Shown here piece by piece: positions 1 through 38,500 of a stretch of 64,000 bases of DNA. This DNA comes from Heloderma charlesbogerti (Eukaryota > Chordata > Lepidosauria > Squamata > Helodermatidae), in NCBI GenBank assembly GCA_026122225.1, contig JANEZZ010002064.1, positions 310,001 through 374,000 on the forward strand, given 5' to 3'. The notes under the pieces were generated by a model that was given only the letters and a program-made list of their open reading frames with translations, did not search any database and was not told where the DNA came from. Every line of letters starts with the position of its first letter. The first letter of the stretch is position 1. The translations under genes were made by a program, and so were the position numbers.

Positions 1-1330
1 TAATTGATGTGACATTATGCACCACACATCTCTAACTGCCAAGATTGTGAGAGGAGCACTTTCTGCCTTAATATGCCAAGAACCTAATGCCATCCATTTA
101 AAGAGAGGCTCCAGACAAGAAGATTCCAATACGGACCAAGGTGGAAAATCAAATCTGAGTGGAAAAGACCAAAATTTAGTACAGGTCAGCAAATAAGCCC
201 GATGGTATGTAGCAAGATCTGGAAAACTGAACCCACCTTCATTAATTGGAAGTTGCATCCTTTTCAAAGATATTCTTGGTGGAAAGGAACCCCCCCCCCC
301 TCAAATTTATGAAACAAAGCATTGAGTTTTTGGAAATATTTGCCAGGTATTAAGTATGGGGATCCTACATGTAATACTACATACATAATTCAAGGTATAG
401 TATTCATCTTAAGTGTATTAACCTTACCCCATAAACTCAGCTTTAAAGATGCCCATCTATCTATATCTCATGAAATACCGTTAATCAACTTATTTAAATT
501 TAACCTAATCATTTGAGATATATCTCTAGGGATAATTATTCCCAAATAACTAATAAACTTTGGGCACTGTTGAAATTGCTGATAGGGTATACTCAAGTGT
601 ATTAGCCAATCTCCAATTGGCATTATTTCCAACTTTGACCAATTAATGGAATAGCCAGACAATTCATGAAAGTATTAGTCAATTTCATCAAAGCTGGAAC
701 TTAGGAGTGGAGTTTCAAGATAAACAACAAAAGATCATCAGCATACAGGCTAATTTTGAATTCTAAGCTAAAATGGACAAATCCATGAATACTACTATTT
801 TGTCTAATAGCACACACCAGGGGTTCCAAACATAAGTTGAATATCAGTGGGGAAAGTGGACAACCTTGTCTGGTGCCCCGCCCAAGTAATTAAAAAAAAA
901 GCCAAAAATAAACGATTAGTCATTATTCTCGCTCTTGGAGCCGAGTATAAAATTTTAACCCATTTCAAAAATTCTATAGGAAAACCAAAATTAGTGAATG
1001 TGGTAAACATAAATTTCCAATGAATTTTGTCAGAAGCCTTTTCTGCATCAAAGGAAATGATGGCCGCCTGGTCAGTTCTTTCAGAGTTTAAAGTTAGTAG
1101 ATCAACAACTAACCTTAGATTATCCCTGTCTATTTTTAATAAATCCCACCTGGTCTGGTCTAACCAATGCAGCCATAACTTGTTGCAATCTATCGGCCAA
1201 GATTGCTGTTAATATTTTGATATCTATATTAATTAATGATATGGGTTGATAGTTATTGCAGCACCTGCATTTGAGTTGTAGTAGAACACTGCAGTGTTCA
1301 AAGCCAAAGTTAGTGGATTGCACAGAGGTT
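1..1330 (-). mobile_element. L1-like LINE fragment, reverse-transcriptase region
   Basis: Read on the minus strand, this stretch encodes broken pieces of an L1-clade ORF2 reverse transcriptase. From right to left there is an NYQPISLINIDIKILT-like palm segment (about 1254-1120), a VRPDQVGFIKNRQG segment, a FTNFGFPIEFLKWVKILY segment (about 1005-950), the catalytic YADD box at 734-745 within SLYADDLLLF, then SGYSINWSKLE (about 660-620) and a YLGIIIPRD segment. Near the left edge further L1 C-terminal sequence continues out of the window. Stops and frameshifts interrupt it, so it is dead. The right end near 1330 is a 5' truncation judged only from loss of similarity. Whether it sits in an ITCH intron depends on where the upstream exons lie. 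Confidence 0.85.
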
Positions 1331-28773
<27,443 letters not shown>

Positions 28774-29691
28774 CCATTGGTGGGAATCTGCACCCGAAGA
28801 ACGTAAATTCGTATATGGTGTGCGTTCTTTACTGCCTCTGCTGTTGCACTTACTGTAAACAGAACTTGACCTTGATTTATTTAAACAATTGCCAGTGTGT
28901 AAGTAAATGGGTGTTACTTTGCCATTTTATTTCCACTAATTCTTGATTTCTTTGGAGTCATTTTGAGAAATCCAAAATGATAAATGAAATCTTCCCTAAC
29001 CAGAAGCTTGCTATACTTCTGGAGTTCTGTCTGGGGTCATGTTCATTAACTGGAATGTGTTCTTAATGATTTTTTAAAAAAACTTCTCCTTTGTCTTTCC
29101 ATTTTAGTAGCAACTTTTTGCTGCTGATGCACTGGGAAGTCCATTGGTAGCTGCAGTGCTGCAGCATCCTAGTTCTAACATTGCTTTCTTGCAACCAGAC
29201 TCTGGGGGTGCTGTAAGCAGATCCGTTGCTTGTGTTAAATGTTCCTTATCCACGTGAGGCCTGACTGTTTCTGCCCTCCTAAAGCTTATTCTGATGTCAC
29301 CTCTGTTCAAACTGTGTAGAGGGACATGTAGAGCTAATCCACATATCCAGAACATAGCACTTTTATTTATTTTTACCATGATGATCACATTCCTCAGGTT
29401 ATCCCTACATTTGAATGCACCTCAGAGGAGTTTTAATTCATTTTCAACTGATGCGTACGTTTAACTTCAGTTTTACTTATGGTACTTTAGTAGTAAATCT
29501 GAAAGAGAATGCAAGGCTTCTTCAATTGGCAAGTGCTGAAATTCATTTCTACTCCTATGTGTAAGTTCATGTTTAAAATATACAAATGGTCATTAGGCTT
29601 GACTTAACTATCAGCTCCAGTTTTCCTCTGGATTGAGGGGATATGGCTTAATAATTCCTAGTAGTGGACTGCCACTTTAATTTTTCTGGTG

Positions 29692-29785
29692 TTGCAATCC
29701 TGTGCACACTTACCTGGGAGTAAACCTCACTGAACACATTGGAAACTTACCTCTGAATACACACGCATAGGATTGCGCTGTAGGA
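29692..29785. repeat. MITE with GCAATCCTATGCATG-type ends
   Basis: The left end GCAATCCTGTGCACACTTAC is mirrored by CACGCATAGGATTGC; the inside has CTGGGAGTAAACCTCACTGA against TTACCTCTGAATAC. It is an imperfect 94-bp palindrome. It lies in the probable ITCH 3' UTR, so it may be transcribed as a hairpin. Confidence 0.7.
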
Positions 29786-30832
29786 AGCTTGATATGCAAT
29801 AGTAAATTCCTGCAGATTTACAGATACTACATTAGAAAATCCAGTAGCTCTTTTTAGAGGATAGAAATGCATTCTTTAACTTAGCTCTGTGTTGAGCAGC
29901 TTCTTATTTGCCTCTTGTGCACGCACTTGGTTTAAAACCTGATTTGAGCTTCAGTTATTTATTACCACAATTTCATAACTTCCACTGAAGCTGACAACAG
30001 TACTTAAACTACACTCCCATTTTTGGAACGAAAGCACTTTGTTCTTGTGCCCAGCTTTGCTGCCTTGTCACCTTTCCTCCAGATTGTTCTAATTCCATGA
30101 TGTGCATGCTGCTCTGAACTGCAACAGGAGAGATAGTGACATTTGAAACAGCAGTAGTGCATGCTGATAAAATAGATATACTTGCCTTGCTCTACTGTGT
30201 GAGGGGAGCAAAGTCCTTTCCAAGCTAGCCAAGATAGTCAAAGATCAAACATACTAGATTTTTGTTTTAGTAGCAAATATCTACCCATCCAGACTCCGGG
30301 GGCAGAGAAAGGGAAAGATTTAATTCGGGGCTATTGAAAGCTAATGGGCTCAACAGTTTTTATGACTGACTGCCTTTAGGACTCTTCTGTAAGGTAATGT
30401 AAACAGTCCATTTCCCCTCAGTTGATGCTTTCAAGAATGGTTGACCATGATTCCCTTTTCCTCCCCTTCAGTGTGTGTTTAAAGGGGAATACACATAGAA
30501 GTTTTTCTCTGACACAAATGACCTACTAGTTCTGTGGGTCGAGGGCGCATATGTGAATTCTGAAAATAGGTCTACCTATGGCACTTACCAGAGGACCTGA
30601 TGTGTGTGTTAGAAATACAGCATATGGAGGAGAAAAAGCCTTAGAACTATTTTGTTTATTGATTTTAATACATTTTAGTTATCTAACACACATAATTTAA
30701 ATGAAATGAGGTAATTAGAATAAGCTATGGAAAATAGACTATGTTCTACATAATGATTCATGATTCATATAGGGACCTAGGAATATTGTTAATGTATAAA
30801 TATTCAAAAGGCTTTCTGCCCTATATTTTTAA

Positions 30833-30838
30833 AATAAA
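30833..30838 (+). terminator. ITCH: Candidate poly(A) signal AATAAA
   Basis: An AATAAA hexamer about 2.06 kb past the ITCH stop; one of two candidates. Confidence 0.35.
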
Positions 30839-31249
30839 GGATAGTTCTAATTGAAATAGCTGAAGCCCTAGTTCTATAGGGCATGGCTGTTTAATATTTT
30901 TATGGCTCAAATGTTTAGTTCAGGAAAAAGTAAATGCTTGTATATATTTTTGCAGTCTGGGGGTCTAGCTTATTCAATTTCTTTTAATTTAAATGGCCTG
31001 TTTATTTGTCTTTACTGCTGTATTACAGGGGAAATGGGGGCTGGATATCCCAAGCACAAGAAAGTATTTTAAACAGTCAAAACTGAGGATATTTAACAAA
31101 TGGAATCTTGACCCTGAAGTATTGTTAAAACAGATTTATTGTAAGCATTATGCCAGCAATATCTCTAAAATCAGAGTGAAAACTTCCTTTTAAAGTCCCT
31201 TTGCATTGTAAATTCTAAATTCTGTTCTTATGCCGTGTTATGTTGCAAT

Positions 31250-31255
31250 AATAAA
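31250..31255 (+). terminator. ITCH: Candidate poly(A) signal AATAAA
   Basis: An AATAAA in CAATAATAAAAAG, followed within 50 nt by T- and G-rich sequence (TTCTCATTGTGG). It is the last hexamer before repeat-derived DNA begins. Confidence 0.4.
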
Positions 31256-31461
31256 AAGTAATTTGAGCAGTTGGCACTCTCTTCTCATTGTGGAAACCTG
31301 GGAGACTTGTGGAAGCGCAGTGTGGTTTGCTGGGTGGCCGGCTGGGATAATTTGGATTCTGACAAGGTTTTTCTGCAAAGTTTAGGACTTGTCTACTTCG
31401 AACAACTTCAACAGCATGTGGACAGCAATAACTACATTTTTTGCATGTATATGAGAACATC

Positions 31462-31518
31462 ATAATCTTCGGCTATTGGGCGGTATAGAAATGAAATAAA
31501 TAAAATAAAAATAAAATA
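31462..31518 (+). mobile_element. L2 LINE 3' tail
   Basis: CTTCGGCTATTGGGCGGTAT followed by AGAAATGAAATAAATAAAAT. It matches the reverse complement of the L2 3' end at 52200-52260. Confidence 0.8.
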
Positions 31519-32234
31519 TTGAAAATTTGCCTTATGAAAGTACATATTTCAACCCACTAATCGTAATGTTTTCTAGGCCTTATCTCTCTGGAAAGCTCAG
31601 GATAGATTGTATGAAATTTGCATTAGTGTGCAAGGTTTCATAATCAATCACTATCTTTGTGTAAAATTCTGGTACTTGTTCTTCCTACTACATACACACT
31701 CCAGCAGGGTTTAAATTGAAGCCCCATTCATTGCATTGGTATCTCCAGCCCCCTTTGTGGTGATCTGTTGCGTATCTTTTCCAGAATCATTGTTTATGTA
31801 TATGTGCCCTAGTTAACTAATATATGAACTGGGATCAGAGGCACTGGATTGTAAAATACTGTATGGGAATCCCATTGTTAAATTTTCCTTGAACTGTAAT
31901 TTCAAATACTCAGGTAACTGTAAAAGTCTCTCACCAAGTCAAACTTTTATAAAAGTACTGAAAAACTGATATTTGTTGTCATTCCTTGCATGGTGTGAAG
32001 TTTTTCTCTACAAAGCCTTTAACAGCCCTGTAGTCACCCTGATAAAATCTAATTCACTCGAATAATTATTTAAATGAAAGGGATGGGTTCTATAGGATTG
32101 TTGTTGTTTTTTACCTGCTGCTTTTCAATAGATAGGGTGGCCAAGCAGAAGCTGTAGAGTCCTGTGAGGAGAAGGTGCTAATTTGTTTATTATCGAAGGG
32201 TGTAACAGGTTGTGTGTCACAATACCTTCTAAAG

Positions 32235-32368
32235 CAGAGGTGGAGAACCTGTAGCCCTCCAGATGATAGTGACGACCCCAACTCCCATCTGCCCCAGCCA
32301 GCATGGCCAGTTGTCAGGGATAATGGGAGTTCAACAATGTCTGGAGGTCTACAGGTTCCTCACCCCTC
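32235..32368. mobile_element. hAT-like MITE with perfect 8-bp target duplication
   Basis: The ends CAGAGGTGGAGAACCTGTAG and CTACAGGTTCCTCACCCCTC are inverted to each other. TTCTAAAG at 32227-32234 and 32369-32376 is an exact 8-bp duplication. The inside has the CAACTCCCAT / ATGGGAGTT pair of this family. Confidence 0.88.
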
Positions 32369-33068
32369 TTCTAAAGAATCTGTACCAGAAAGGTGTTGTG
32401 CTTTTTTAAAAGTGGATTCATTGCACCCATCAGGGTCAAGGGTCAGTGTTTCCCTTTTATTCCACATTGCGACATACGTGCCTCACAGACTTAAACCCAG
32501 ACTTTGCAGCTATCAACAATTGGGATTCAGCATGATAGGAGAGAATTACAAGTTAAGTAGTCTTACTCACTTACTAGAATTCAGATGAGGGTTTGTTCTT
32601 CAAAATGGGAACACATTCTCTTGGCTACTACCTGGAGAGACTTAAAGCAAACCCAGCTATTCCTTTGTAAAAAGTGAAAGCTAGTTTGGTCCAGGAATAG
32701 AACGGGGAAGTCTTGATTCAAACCCTCAGCTTTACCACAAATTCATTGCACAAGTCAATCTGCATAACGGGATCATATGTTCCCTACTTAATTGAGGTAA
32801 AATAGACATGTGAAAGAGAGATCTTTTCAGGGTTGGAAAGGTATGTCAGGGGTGAGCCTTGTGCCAACATTAGTCATTGAGTGGTGAAGATGACTACAGT
32901 GCTCCCATGAATGTCACACCTGCAATGTGGATAAACGGCACCAGCCAGAGCTGAATGCAGTCACCCCCAAAACAGCCACACCTGCAATTCTCCATCTATA
33001 AAATGCTGATGGCTTATGTTGCCATCATGATTCTGAAGGGCTTATCCGTAATACTTTTAGCACATGTA

Positions 33069-33567
33069 TTTAGACAGCATAGGAAGAAGCAGAGACATCA
33101 CCTTGCCAACAAAGGTCCGTCTAATCAAAGCTATGGTTTTCCCAGTAGTAACGTATGGCTGTGAGAGCTGGACTATACGGAAGGCTGAGCGCCAGAGAAT
33201 GGATGCTTTTGAACTGTGGTGCTGGAGAAGACTCTTAGGAGTCCCCTGGACTGCAAGGAGGTCCAATCAGTCAATCCTAAAGGAAATCAATCCTGAGTGC
33301 TCATTGGAAGGACAGATACTGAAGCTGAAGCTCAAATATTGTGGCCACCTAATGCGAAGAGAAAACTCCCTGGAAAAGACCCTGATGCTGGGAAAGACTG
33401 AAGGCAAAAGGAGAAGGGGACGGCAGAGGATGAGATGGCTAGATAGCATCACCGATGCAATGAATATGAACTTGAGCACGCTCCGGGAGAGAGTGCAGGA
33501 CAGGAAGGCCTGGTGTGCTATGGTCCATGGGGTCATGAAGAGTCGGACACGACTGAACAACATTACA
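33069..33567 (+). mobile_element. Bov-B (RTE) LINE 3' part
   Basis: An open frame encodes [59 protein letters not shown] and [16 protein letters not shown], ending in the 3' tail GAGTCGGACACGACTGAAC. It is 5'-truncated and about 500 bp long. No clear target duplication. Confidence 0.93.
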
Positions 33568-33592
33568 GGTTTCCTGTTTTGATGACAAAAGC

Positions 33593-33716
33593 CAGCCTCC
33601 CCCAACTTGGTGCCCTCCAGATGCGTTGGACTAAGTTCTACAACTGGAAGTTGGCCATGCTGGCTGAGGGGGAGTTGTAGTCCACATCTGGAGGGTACCA
33701 GGTTGGGGAAAGGCTG
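33593..33716. mobile_element. hAT-like MITE
   Basis: Ends CAGCCTCCCCCAACTTGGTG and TACCAGGTTGGGGAAAGGCTG-type, the same family as 12392-12528. It lies 25 bp beyond a Bov-B tail. No clear flanking duplication. Confidence 0.8.
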
Positions 33717-33996
33717 ACATCTTCACCAGTCAACATTCAATGGAACAGTGATCCGAAATCAGTGAAAATTAGCTTTGAATTATTACCGCTACTCCCAACC
33801 CAGGAACTGCATTTCCATAACTCATGTGGGAATGTCTTGCAGTCTGTCCCAAGCTGAGTCACTAGATGGCAGAACAGCACCCAGCATGACAATGAGCAAG
33901 GCATTTCCTCTGGATTGCTAAATGTGGTTCAGGGAGGAGAAGCAAAGACTCATTCTAAACAACACATTTACAGTGCACGGCTAAACATGTTAACTT

Positions 33997-34056
33997 AAAA
34001 GTGTGCTCAATGGGACGTGCTCCTAGGTAAGTGTACATAGCATTGCAGCCTTATTT
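33997..34056. repeat. Fragment of GCAATCCTATGCATG-type MITE
   Basis: CAATGGGACGTGCTCCTAGG, TAAGTGTACATAGCATTGCA; right half only. Confidence 0.5.
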
Positions 34057-34328
34057 GTGGCTGTGGCAACTATTCCTGTTCTCTTACGCAACCTTACACT
34101 TAGCCCCTTGTCCAACAGCTAAAGGCATTTGAGAGAGGAAAAAATAAGGGTGGATGACTTGTAGAACTTCTGTCACCCATCTCTCTCCATTAAGAAACCA
34201 TTTTCACTGATACCAGTTTGTTTCCAGATTCAAATTTAAGGTGCTGGTGTTGATCTTTAAAGCTGTAAACAAGGTTTCCCCAGTTGGGTGAATCACCATA
34301 TTGTGATTTTTAAATTTTATTTATAAAG

Positions 34329-34605
34329 ACAGGGCAAGGCGGCAGTAACGCAACCGAAACTCTCCCCACGACCTGAGTTCGATCTCAGCGGAAGGTAGCC
34401 GGCTCAGGTCGACTCCCCCCTCCATCCTTCCAAGGTTGGTAAAATGAGTACCCACCTTGCTGGGGGAAAGGTAGTTGGGACCGGGGAAGGCAGTAGCACT
34501 ATACAGTCTGCCAGGAAAACGCCGAGAGGAAAAACGGCGTCCCTCTAGGGGCCAGTAATGACTCGGTGGTGCTTGCACAAGAGGAACCTTTCCTTTTTTC
34601 CCTAG
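34329..34605 (+). mobile_element. tRNA-derived SINE, Sauria/Squam type
   Basis: A tRNA-like head (GGCGGCAGTAACGCAAC; B box GAGTTCGATCTCA), a middle with GTACCCACCTTGCTGGGGGA and AAGGTAG, and a tail GAACCTTTCCTTTTTT. The middle aligns with the SINE at 52767-53102 (GGTACCGCCTCGGCGGGAAA). It is too diverged and too long to be a tRNA gene. Confidence 0.75.
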
Positions 34606-34659
34606 CTTTTTGAAAAAGCGACAACATTTTATAATGTTTAATTGGCCCGCTGGTACTAT

Positions 34660-34850
34660 GTACTTTATTATCGACGTTTCATATCCCCCGTTTCCACCAA
34701 GGAGCTCACAGCTGGCATACATGGTGGGTCTTCCCCATTTTATCCTCAGAACGGTGCCGAGTGTGTGAGCGGCCCAAAGGTCACCCAGTGGACCTCATGC
34801 CCAAGGGGCGATTTGAACCTGGATCTAGCGCCGATGCCATGACACCCCTG
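34660..34850 (-). mobile_element. tRNA-related SINE with LINE-like tail, reverse orientation
   Basis: TTTCATATCCCCCGTTTCCA, CATTTTATCCTCAGAAC, AAGGTCACCCAGTGGA and GGGCGATTTGAACCTGGATC are in the same order as in the SINE at 42668-42925. The reverse-complement B box is GGTTCAAATCG. Confidence 0.65.
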
Positions 34851-34927
34851 CTGCCTCTGCCTGGCTGCCAGCATTCGGCCTCGTCCTCCCTGTACACTGA
34901 GCCTACCACAAATCTATCTGTTCTGCC

Positions 34928-35135
34928 CAGTGGAGGCCGGTGGCTCCGATTTGGGTGGGGCTGTGCGTCCACTGTGGGTTTCAATCAGCACCAGCCAGGA
35001 CTCTAAAGGAGCTGTCCAAGGTACTGTGCCCCTTTGGGGGGGGCGGGATAGCTCCTTTAGAGTTCTGGCTGGCTCTGGCTGAAACCCAGAGTGGATGGAG
35101 AGCCCCGCCGAAGTCGGGACCACCAGCCTCCGCTG
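34928..35135. mobile_element. hAT-like MITE in DYNLRB1 upstream region, 8-bp duplication
   Basis: Ends CAGTGGAGGCCGGTGGCTCC and GGGACCACCAGCCTCCGCTG are inverted. Inside, ACTCTAAAGGAGCT mirrors AGCTCCTTTAGAGT. GTTCTGCC at 34920-34927 and 35136-35143 is an exact 8-bp target duplication. It ends 254 bp before the DYNLRB1 ATG, at the edge of the CpG island. A relative is at 59909-60092. Confidence 0.92.
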
Positions 35136-35149
35136 GTTCTGCCTTTGCC

Positions 35150-35510
35150 GAGAGCGACCCAGGCATCGCTCCCTGACCTCTCCCCTCCCCTCCCCTTGCG
35201 CAGGCCGGGCCGCGTAGGGAACGACGCACGGTCCCTGACTTTGCGAACCCGCCTCCCGCCTCCGACGATTGGCTAAGCTCGCGGGAAGGGCGAGAGCGCC
35301 GCGCAGGCGCGGGAGGCCGTCGGGAGCGGGCCGCGGCTGCGGGATACCCGGCTGAGGAGAAGGCGTCGGTCTCTCCGGCTTCCTGCGACATGGTGAGGGG
35401 ACGCGCGGGAGCCCGCCCTTCCCAATTGGGAGAGGGGGCGAAGCGACAGTGCGTGGCGCTGGTTCGAGGCCCGGGAGGAGCCGCGGAGGGAAAGACGAGC
35501 CGTCCGGCGT
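35150..35510 (+). promoter_or_regulatory. DYNLRB1: CpG-island promoter of DYNLRB1
   Basis: A GC-rich, CpG-dense block surrounds the first coding exon; for example GCGGGAAGGGCGAGAGCGCC near 35280. No TATA box is apparent, which fits a broadly expressed gene. The transcription start cannot be placed from sequence alone but must lie before 35390. Confidence 0.75.
35390..35392 (+). CDS. DYNLRB1: DYNLRB1 coding exon 1 (Met only)
   Basis: GACATG then GTGAGG: the ATG is directly followed by the donor. Joining to exon 2 gives [10 protein letters not shown], the expected start. The CpG island around it supports the choice. Confidence 0.88.
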
Positions 35511-38500
35511 GGGGTGACTAAGGGCGCAATCCTACGCATGTTTAGACAGAGAAAAAACGGCCTACAACTCCCAGCATGCCCCAGCCAGCTACGCTGGCTG
35601 GGGCATGCTGGGAGTTGTAGGCCGTTTTTTCTCTGTCTAAACATGCGTAGGATTGCTCCCGAAGGAAGCTTTTCTGGGGCAGCTCTTTGGAATAGGTGAC
35701 CAAAGGATGCGGCAAGGAGCGCCGTGCCCTTGCATTTATTTACTTTTTTTGACTAGCTGGTTTTTCTCCAGTCTTGTGCATTTTGACAGATGCCTTCTTC
35801 TTCTTCTTCTTCTTCTTCTTCATCATCATCATCCGTATTATGATCATTCCAACTTCTTATCCCCGTATAGGAGTCAGCACACGGAAGATGGTGTGCGATG
35901 CAAGGGAAGACAGGACAGAGGTGTTCAAAGATATGCACGGTGTGGAGAATGTGGATAGGGAGACATTTTTCTCCCTCTCTCATAATACTAGACCCCAGCC
36001 CAGGATCACCCCATGAAGCTGACTGGTAGGAGATTCAGGACAGATAAAAGGAAGGAAGGACTTCTTCACACAGCACATAGTCAGACTATGGAATTTGCTG
36101 CCTCAGGATGTAGTGATGGCCACCAATTTGGATGGTTTTAAAAGGGGGTTGGGACAAATTCATGGAGGAGAAGGCTGTCAGTGGCCGCTAGTCCTGATGG
36201 TTGTATGCTCCCTCCAGTATCTGAGGCAGTATGCCTATGTACACCAGTTGCTGGGGAACATGGGCAGGAGGGTGCTGTTGCACTCATGTCCTGCTTATGG
36301 GTTTCGCATGGGCAGCTGGTTGGCCACTGTGTGAACAGAATGCTGGACTAGATGGACCCTTGGTCTGATCCAGCATGTCTCATGATGCTCTCACATGCAT
36401 GGATGATGAGGAGGCCACTTTTTCTCTCCTGTCCTTTGTTCCAGTCTCCGGTCCTTTTCACAAAAATGCAGTGGCCTTTGGAGAGAGTGGCTGGGTACAG
36501 TGATCTCCTTGGCTGAGCAGGGTCTGAACTGGTGTTTCCCATGTCCAAACCTTGTACTTTAGTCCCTTCACTACATTTGGTTCTCTGTTGCAGTTTGTGT
36601 ACTTTGTACATAATGCTGCAGAATACACAGATATGTGTGCCCCCTGAACCAGCATCGCATCAGCCCTCAGGGCCAAAAAAGTTGTGCACTCCTGGTCTAG
36701 CAAATGGTCACAGGGTGCAAAACTATCTATTGCACCCTCACTGCTTGGAAGCCTCCGAATTCAGAGGCTTCTGAGATTCCTATGCCCTGCTGGACTGAAG
36801 CCAGCAGGGCAGGAGGAGCAGTGGAGGCAATCTTCACCTCCCTGCCCTCCATGTTTGGTGATTTTTGCTCTTTAAACCCTTTAATGCTAAATGCTCTTTA
36901 AACACCGGTACTGCGGTGAAAATCTGTCAAGTACAGGAAGATGGGCTTATTTTTGAACAGTATAATCCTAACCCCTGTGCTGGGTGGGTATTATAGCAGT
37001 GCAGCTGCTCTCCTCTCCAGATTGCCTCTATCCATCTTGGAGGCCTAGTGCAGACTGAACGTTTCTGGCCTCATAACCACAGATAAGCATTAACCTTGAT
37101 ATAACATTGCATTGTTGTTTGCTACCAAAAGGGAAGAGTGAAGGTAATTTTACAGTTAAGTAACGTTGCTCTCTCTCTCTTTAGCTGAGTAATAGTTATC
37201 CTTCCTCTCTGGCTAATGAAAAGTTCTTGTGACTCTAAAGTTTGCATACCATACTGACTTTCCAAAAGTAACAGAATAAAATGTGAGCATAATTTAGGGA
37301 TGGCGAAGAAATCTGCCATGGACTCCAATGAGGCCGGATTCTTTGGAATCCAGCCCCTCGGAGTGCGTGGCGGAACGGACTCCCCCCCGCCACCCCCCGA
37401 AATCCCCCTGGGACGGAACTTACCTGGTGGCGGCTGGTCCAGGTCGCCATCTTCATTCCGCAGCCATCTGCTGCTGGGCTGCAGAACAAAATGGCATCCG
37501 CCGTAGCGGATGTCATTTGCGTCCCTGCCGTTGGCCGTGATTAGCTACATAAATAGTTACGTAGCCTATCATGGCAAAGAGCAGAGATGCAAATGGCATA
37601 GCAAAGAGCAGGTATGCAAATGGATGCCCCCATGGACCCCAGGTAAGGGGATCCCTAGCATAATTACCTCTTCACATTCCATTTAACTAGAGCATATCTT
37701 TTTATCTTAACTCTAGCCCAGGTTATTATTTGTTGTAGTTTTGGGGTATGTTTTCATCATGAGAGAACAGAAACATATTTCATTCTGGCTTCAAATTATA
37801 TATGTTTTCCTATTAACAAACACTGTTGTTTAAGAAACCTTAACATTAACGAAGTATGCCATAGCACTGTGGAATTGTTGTTGATTTGTGCTTTAGTTTT
37901 GAGGTTGTAAAGCACTCTGCATTCCAAAGAAGTAGGCAGTTCTTGTTTTACAGGTGGGGAGGAGACTTAGGGCCTGTTTCCACACCTGATTGTACATGGA
38001 GCGAATAGACTTTTACATGATGATGGGTGTGCTTCGTTTTCCCAGGACCTGCTTGCTCCTTCTCTTTAATGGAGGACTTTCATCTTTGATTTTGGTTGCT
38101 CCTGGTGGTCACTTTACTTGTTTTCTTAGTTGTAGGATCCTGTCTATGACTTTCTTTGCGCATAATGAGAACCCATGGTTTAATTAATCCATGGGTTGTT
38201 GCCTTACTCAGAGTTAACCCACAGTTTGGCTGCCAGACAGTCGAGCAAACCACTGGTTGTTTCCTGGGTTGTTTCCCACCGAACCCTTTGCCCCCTCCTT
38301 CCCTGTATCCCAAATGCCTTTGCGGCACTATAGTACTGGCATATAGAGTGGCTGGGGTTTTTTGACTGCTCTTTCCTGCAACCTCAATAGCCTAATGAAA
38401 CAACCCATGAACAACCCACAGTTCTCGTTATGCACATGACACCCCAGAGTTAAAGACAACCCAGAGTTCACAATCCAGCAGCAAACCATGGGTTCTCTTC

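Larger units (their letters stand above)
28774..31255 (+). other. ITCH: Probable ITCH 3' UTR
   Basis: AT-rich sequence follows the stop without splice signals. AATAAA hexamers at 30833-30838 and 31250-31255 are candidate poly(A) signals. A 3' UTR of 2-2.5 kb agrees with the length known for mammalian ITCH. It contains a MITE at 29692-29785. Confidence 0.55.
31256..35150. other. ITCH-DYNLRB1 intergenic region
   Basis: No gene. It contains an L2 tail (31462-31518), hAT-like MITEs (32235-32368, 33593-33716, 34928-35135), a Bov-B piece (33069-33567) and two SINEs (34329-34605, 34660-34850). The remainder, mainly 31520-32230 and 32380-33060, showed nothing. Confidence 0.8.

Noticed and set aside
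33064..33582. 172-codon open frame, and similar ones at 23454 and 39447, as host genes
   Set aside because: They are Bov-B LINE C-terminal regions that end in the Bov-B 3' tail.
34981..35644. Long minus-strand open frames at the DYNLRB1 promoter
   Set aside because: They run through a hAT-like MITE, the CpG island and a palindrome; the palindrome gives the same peptide from both strands. No family resemblance.
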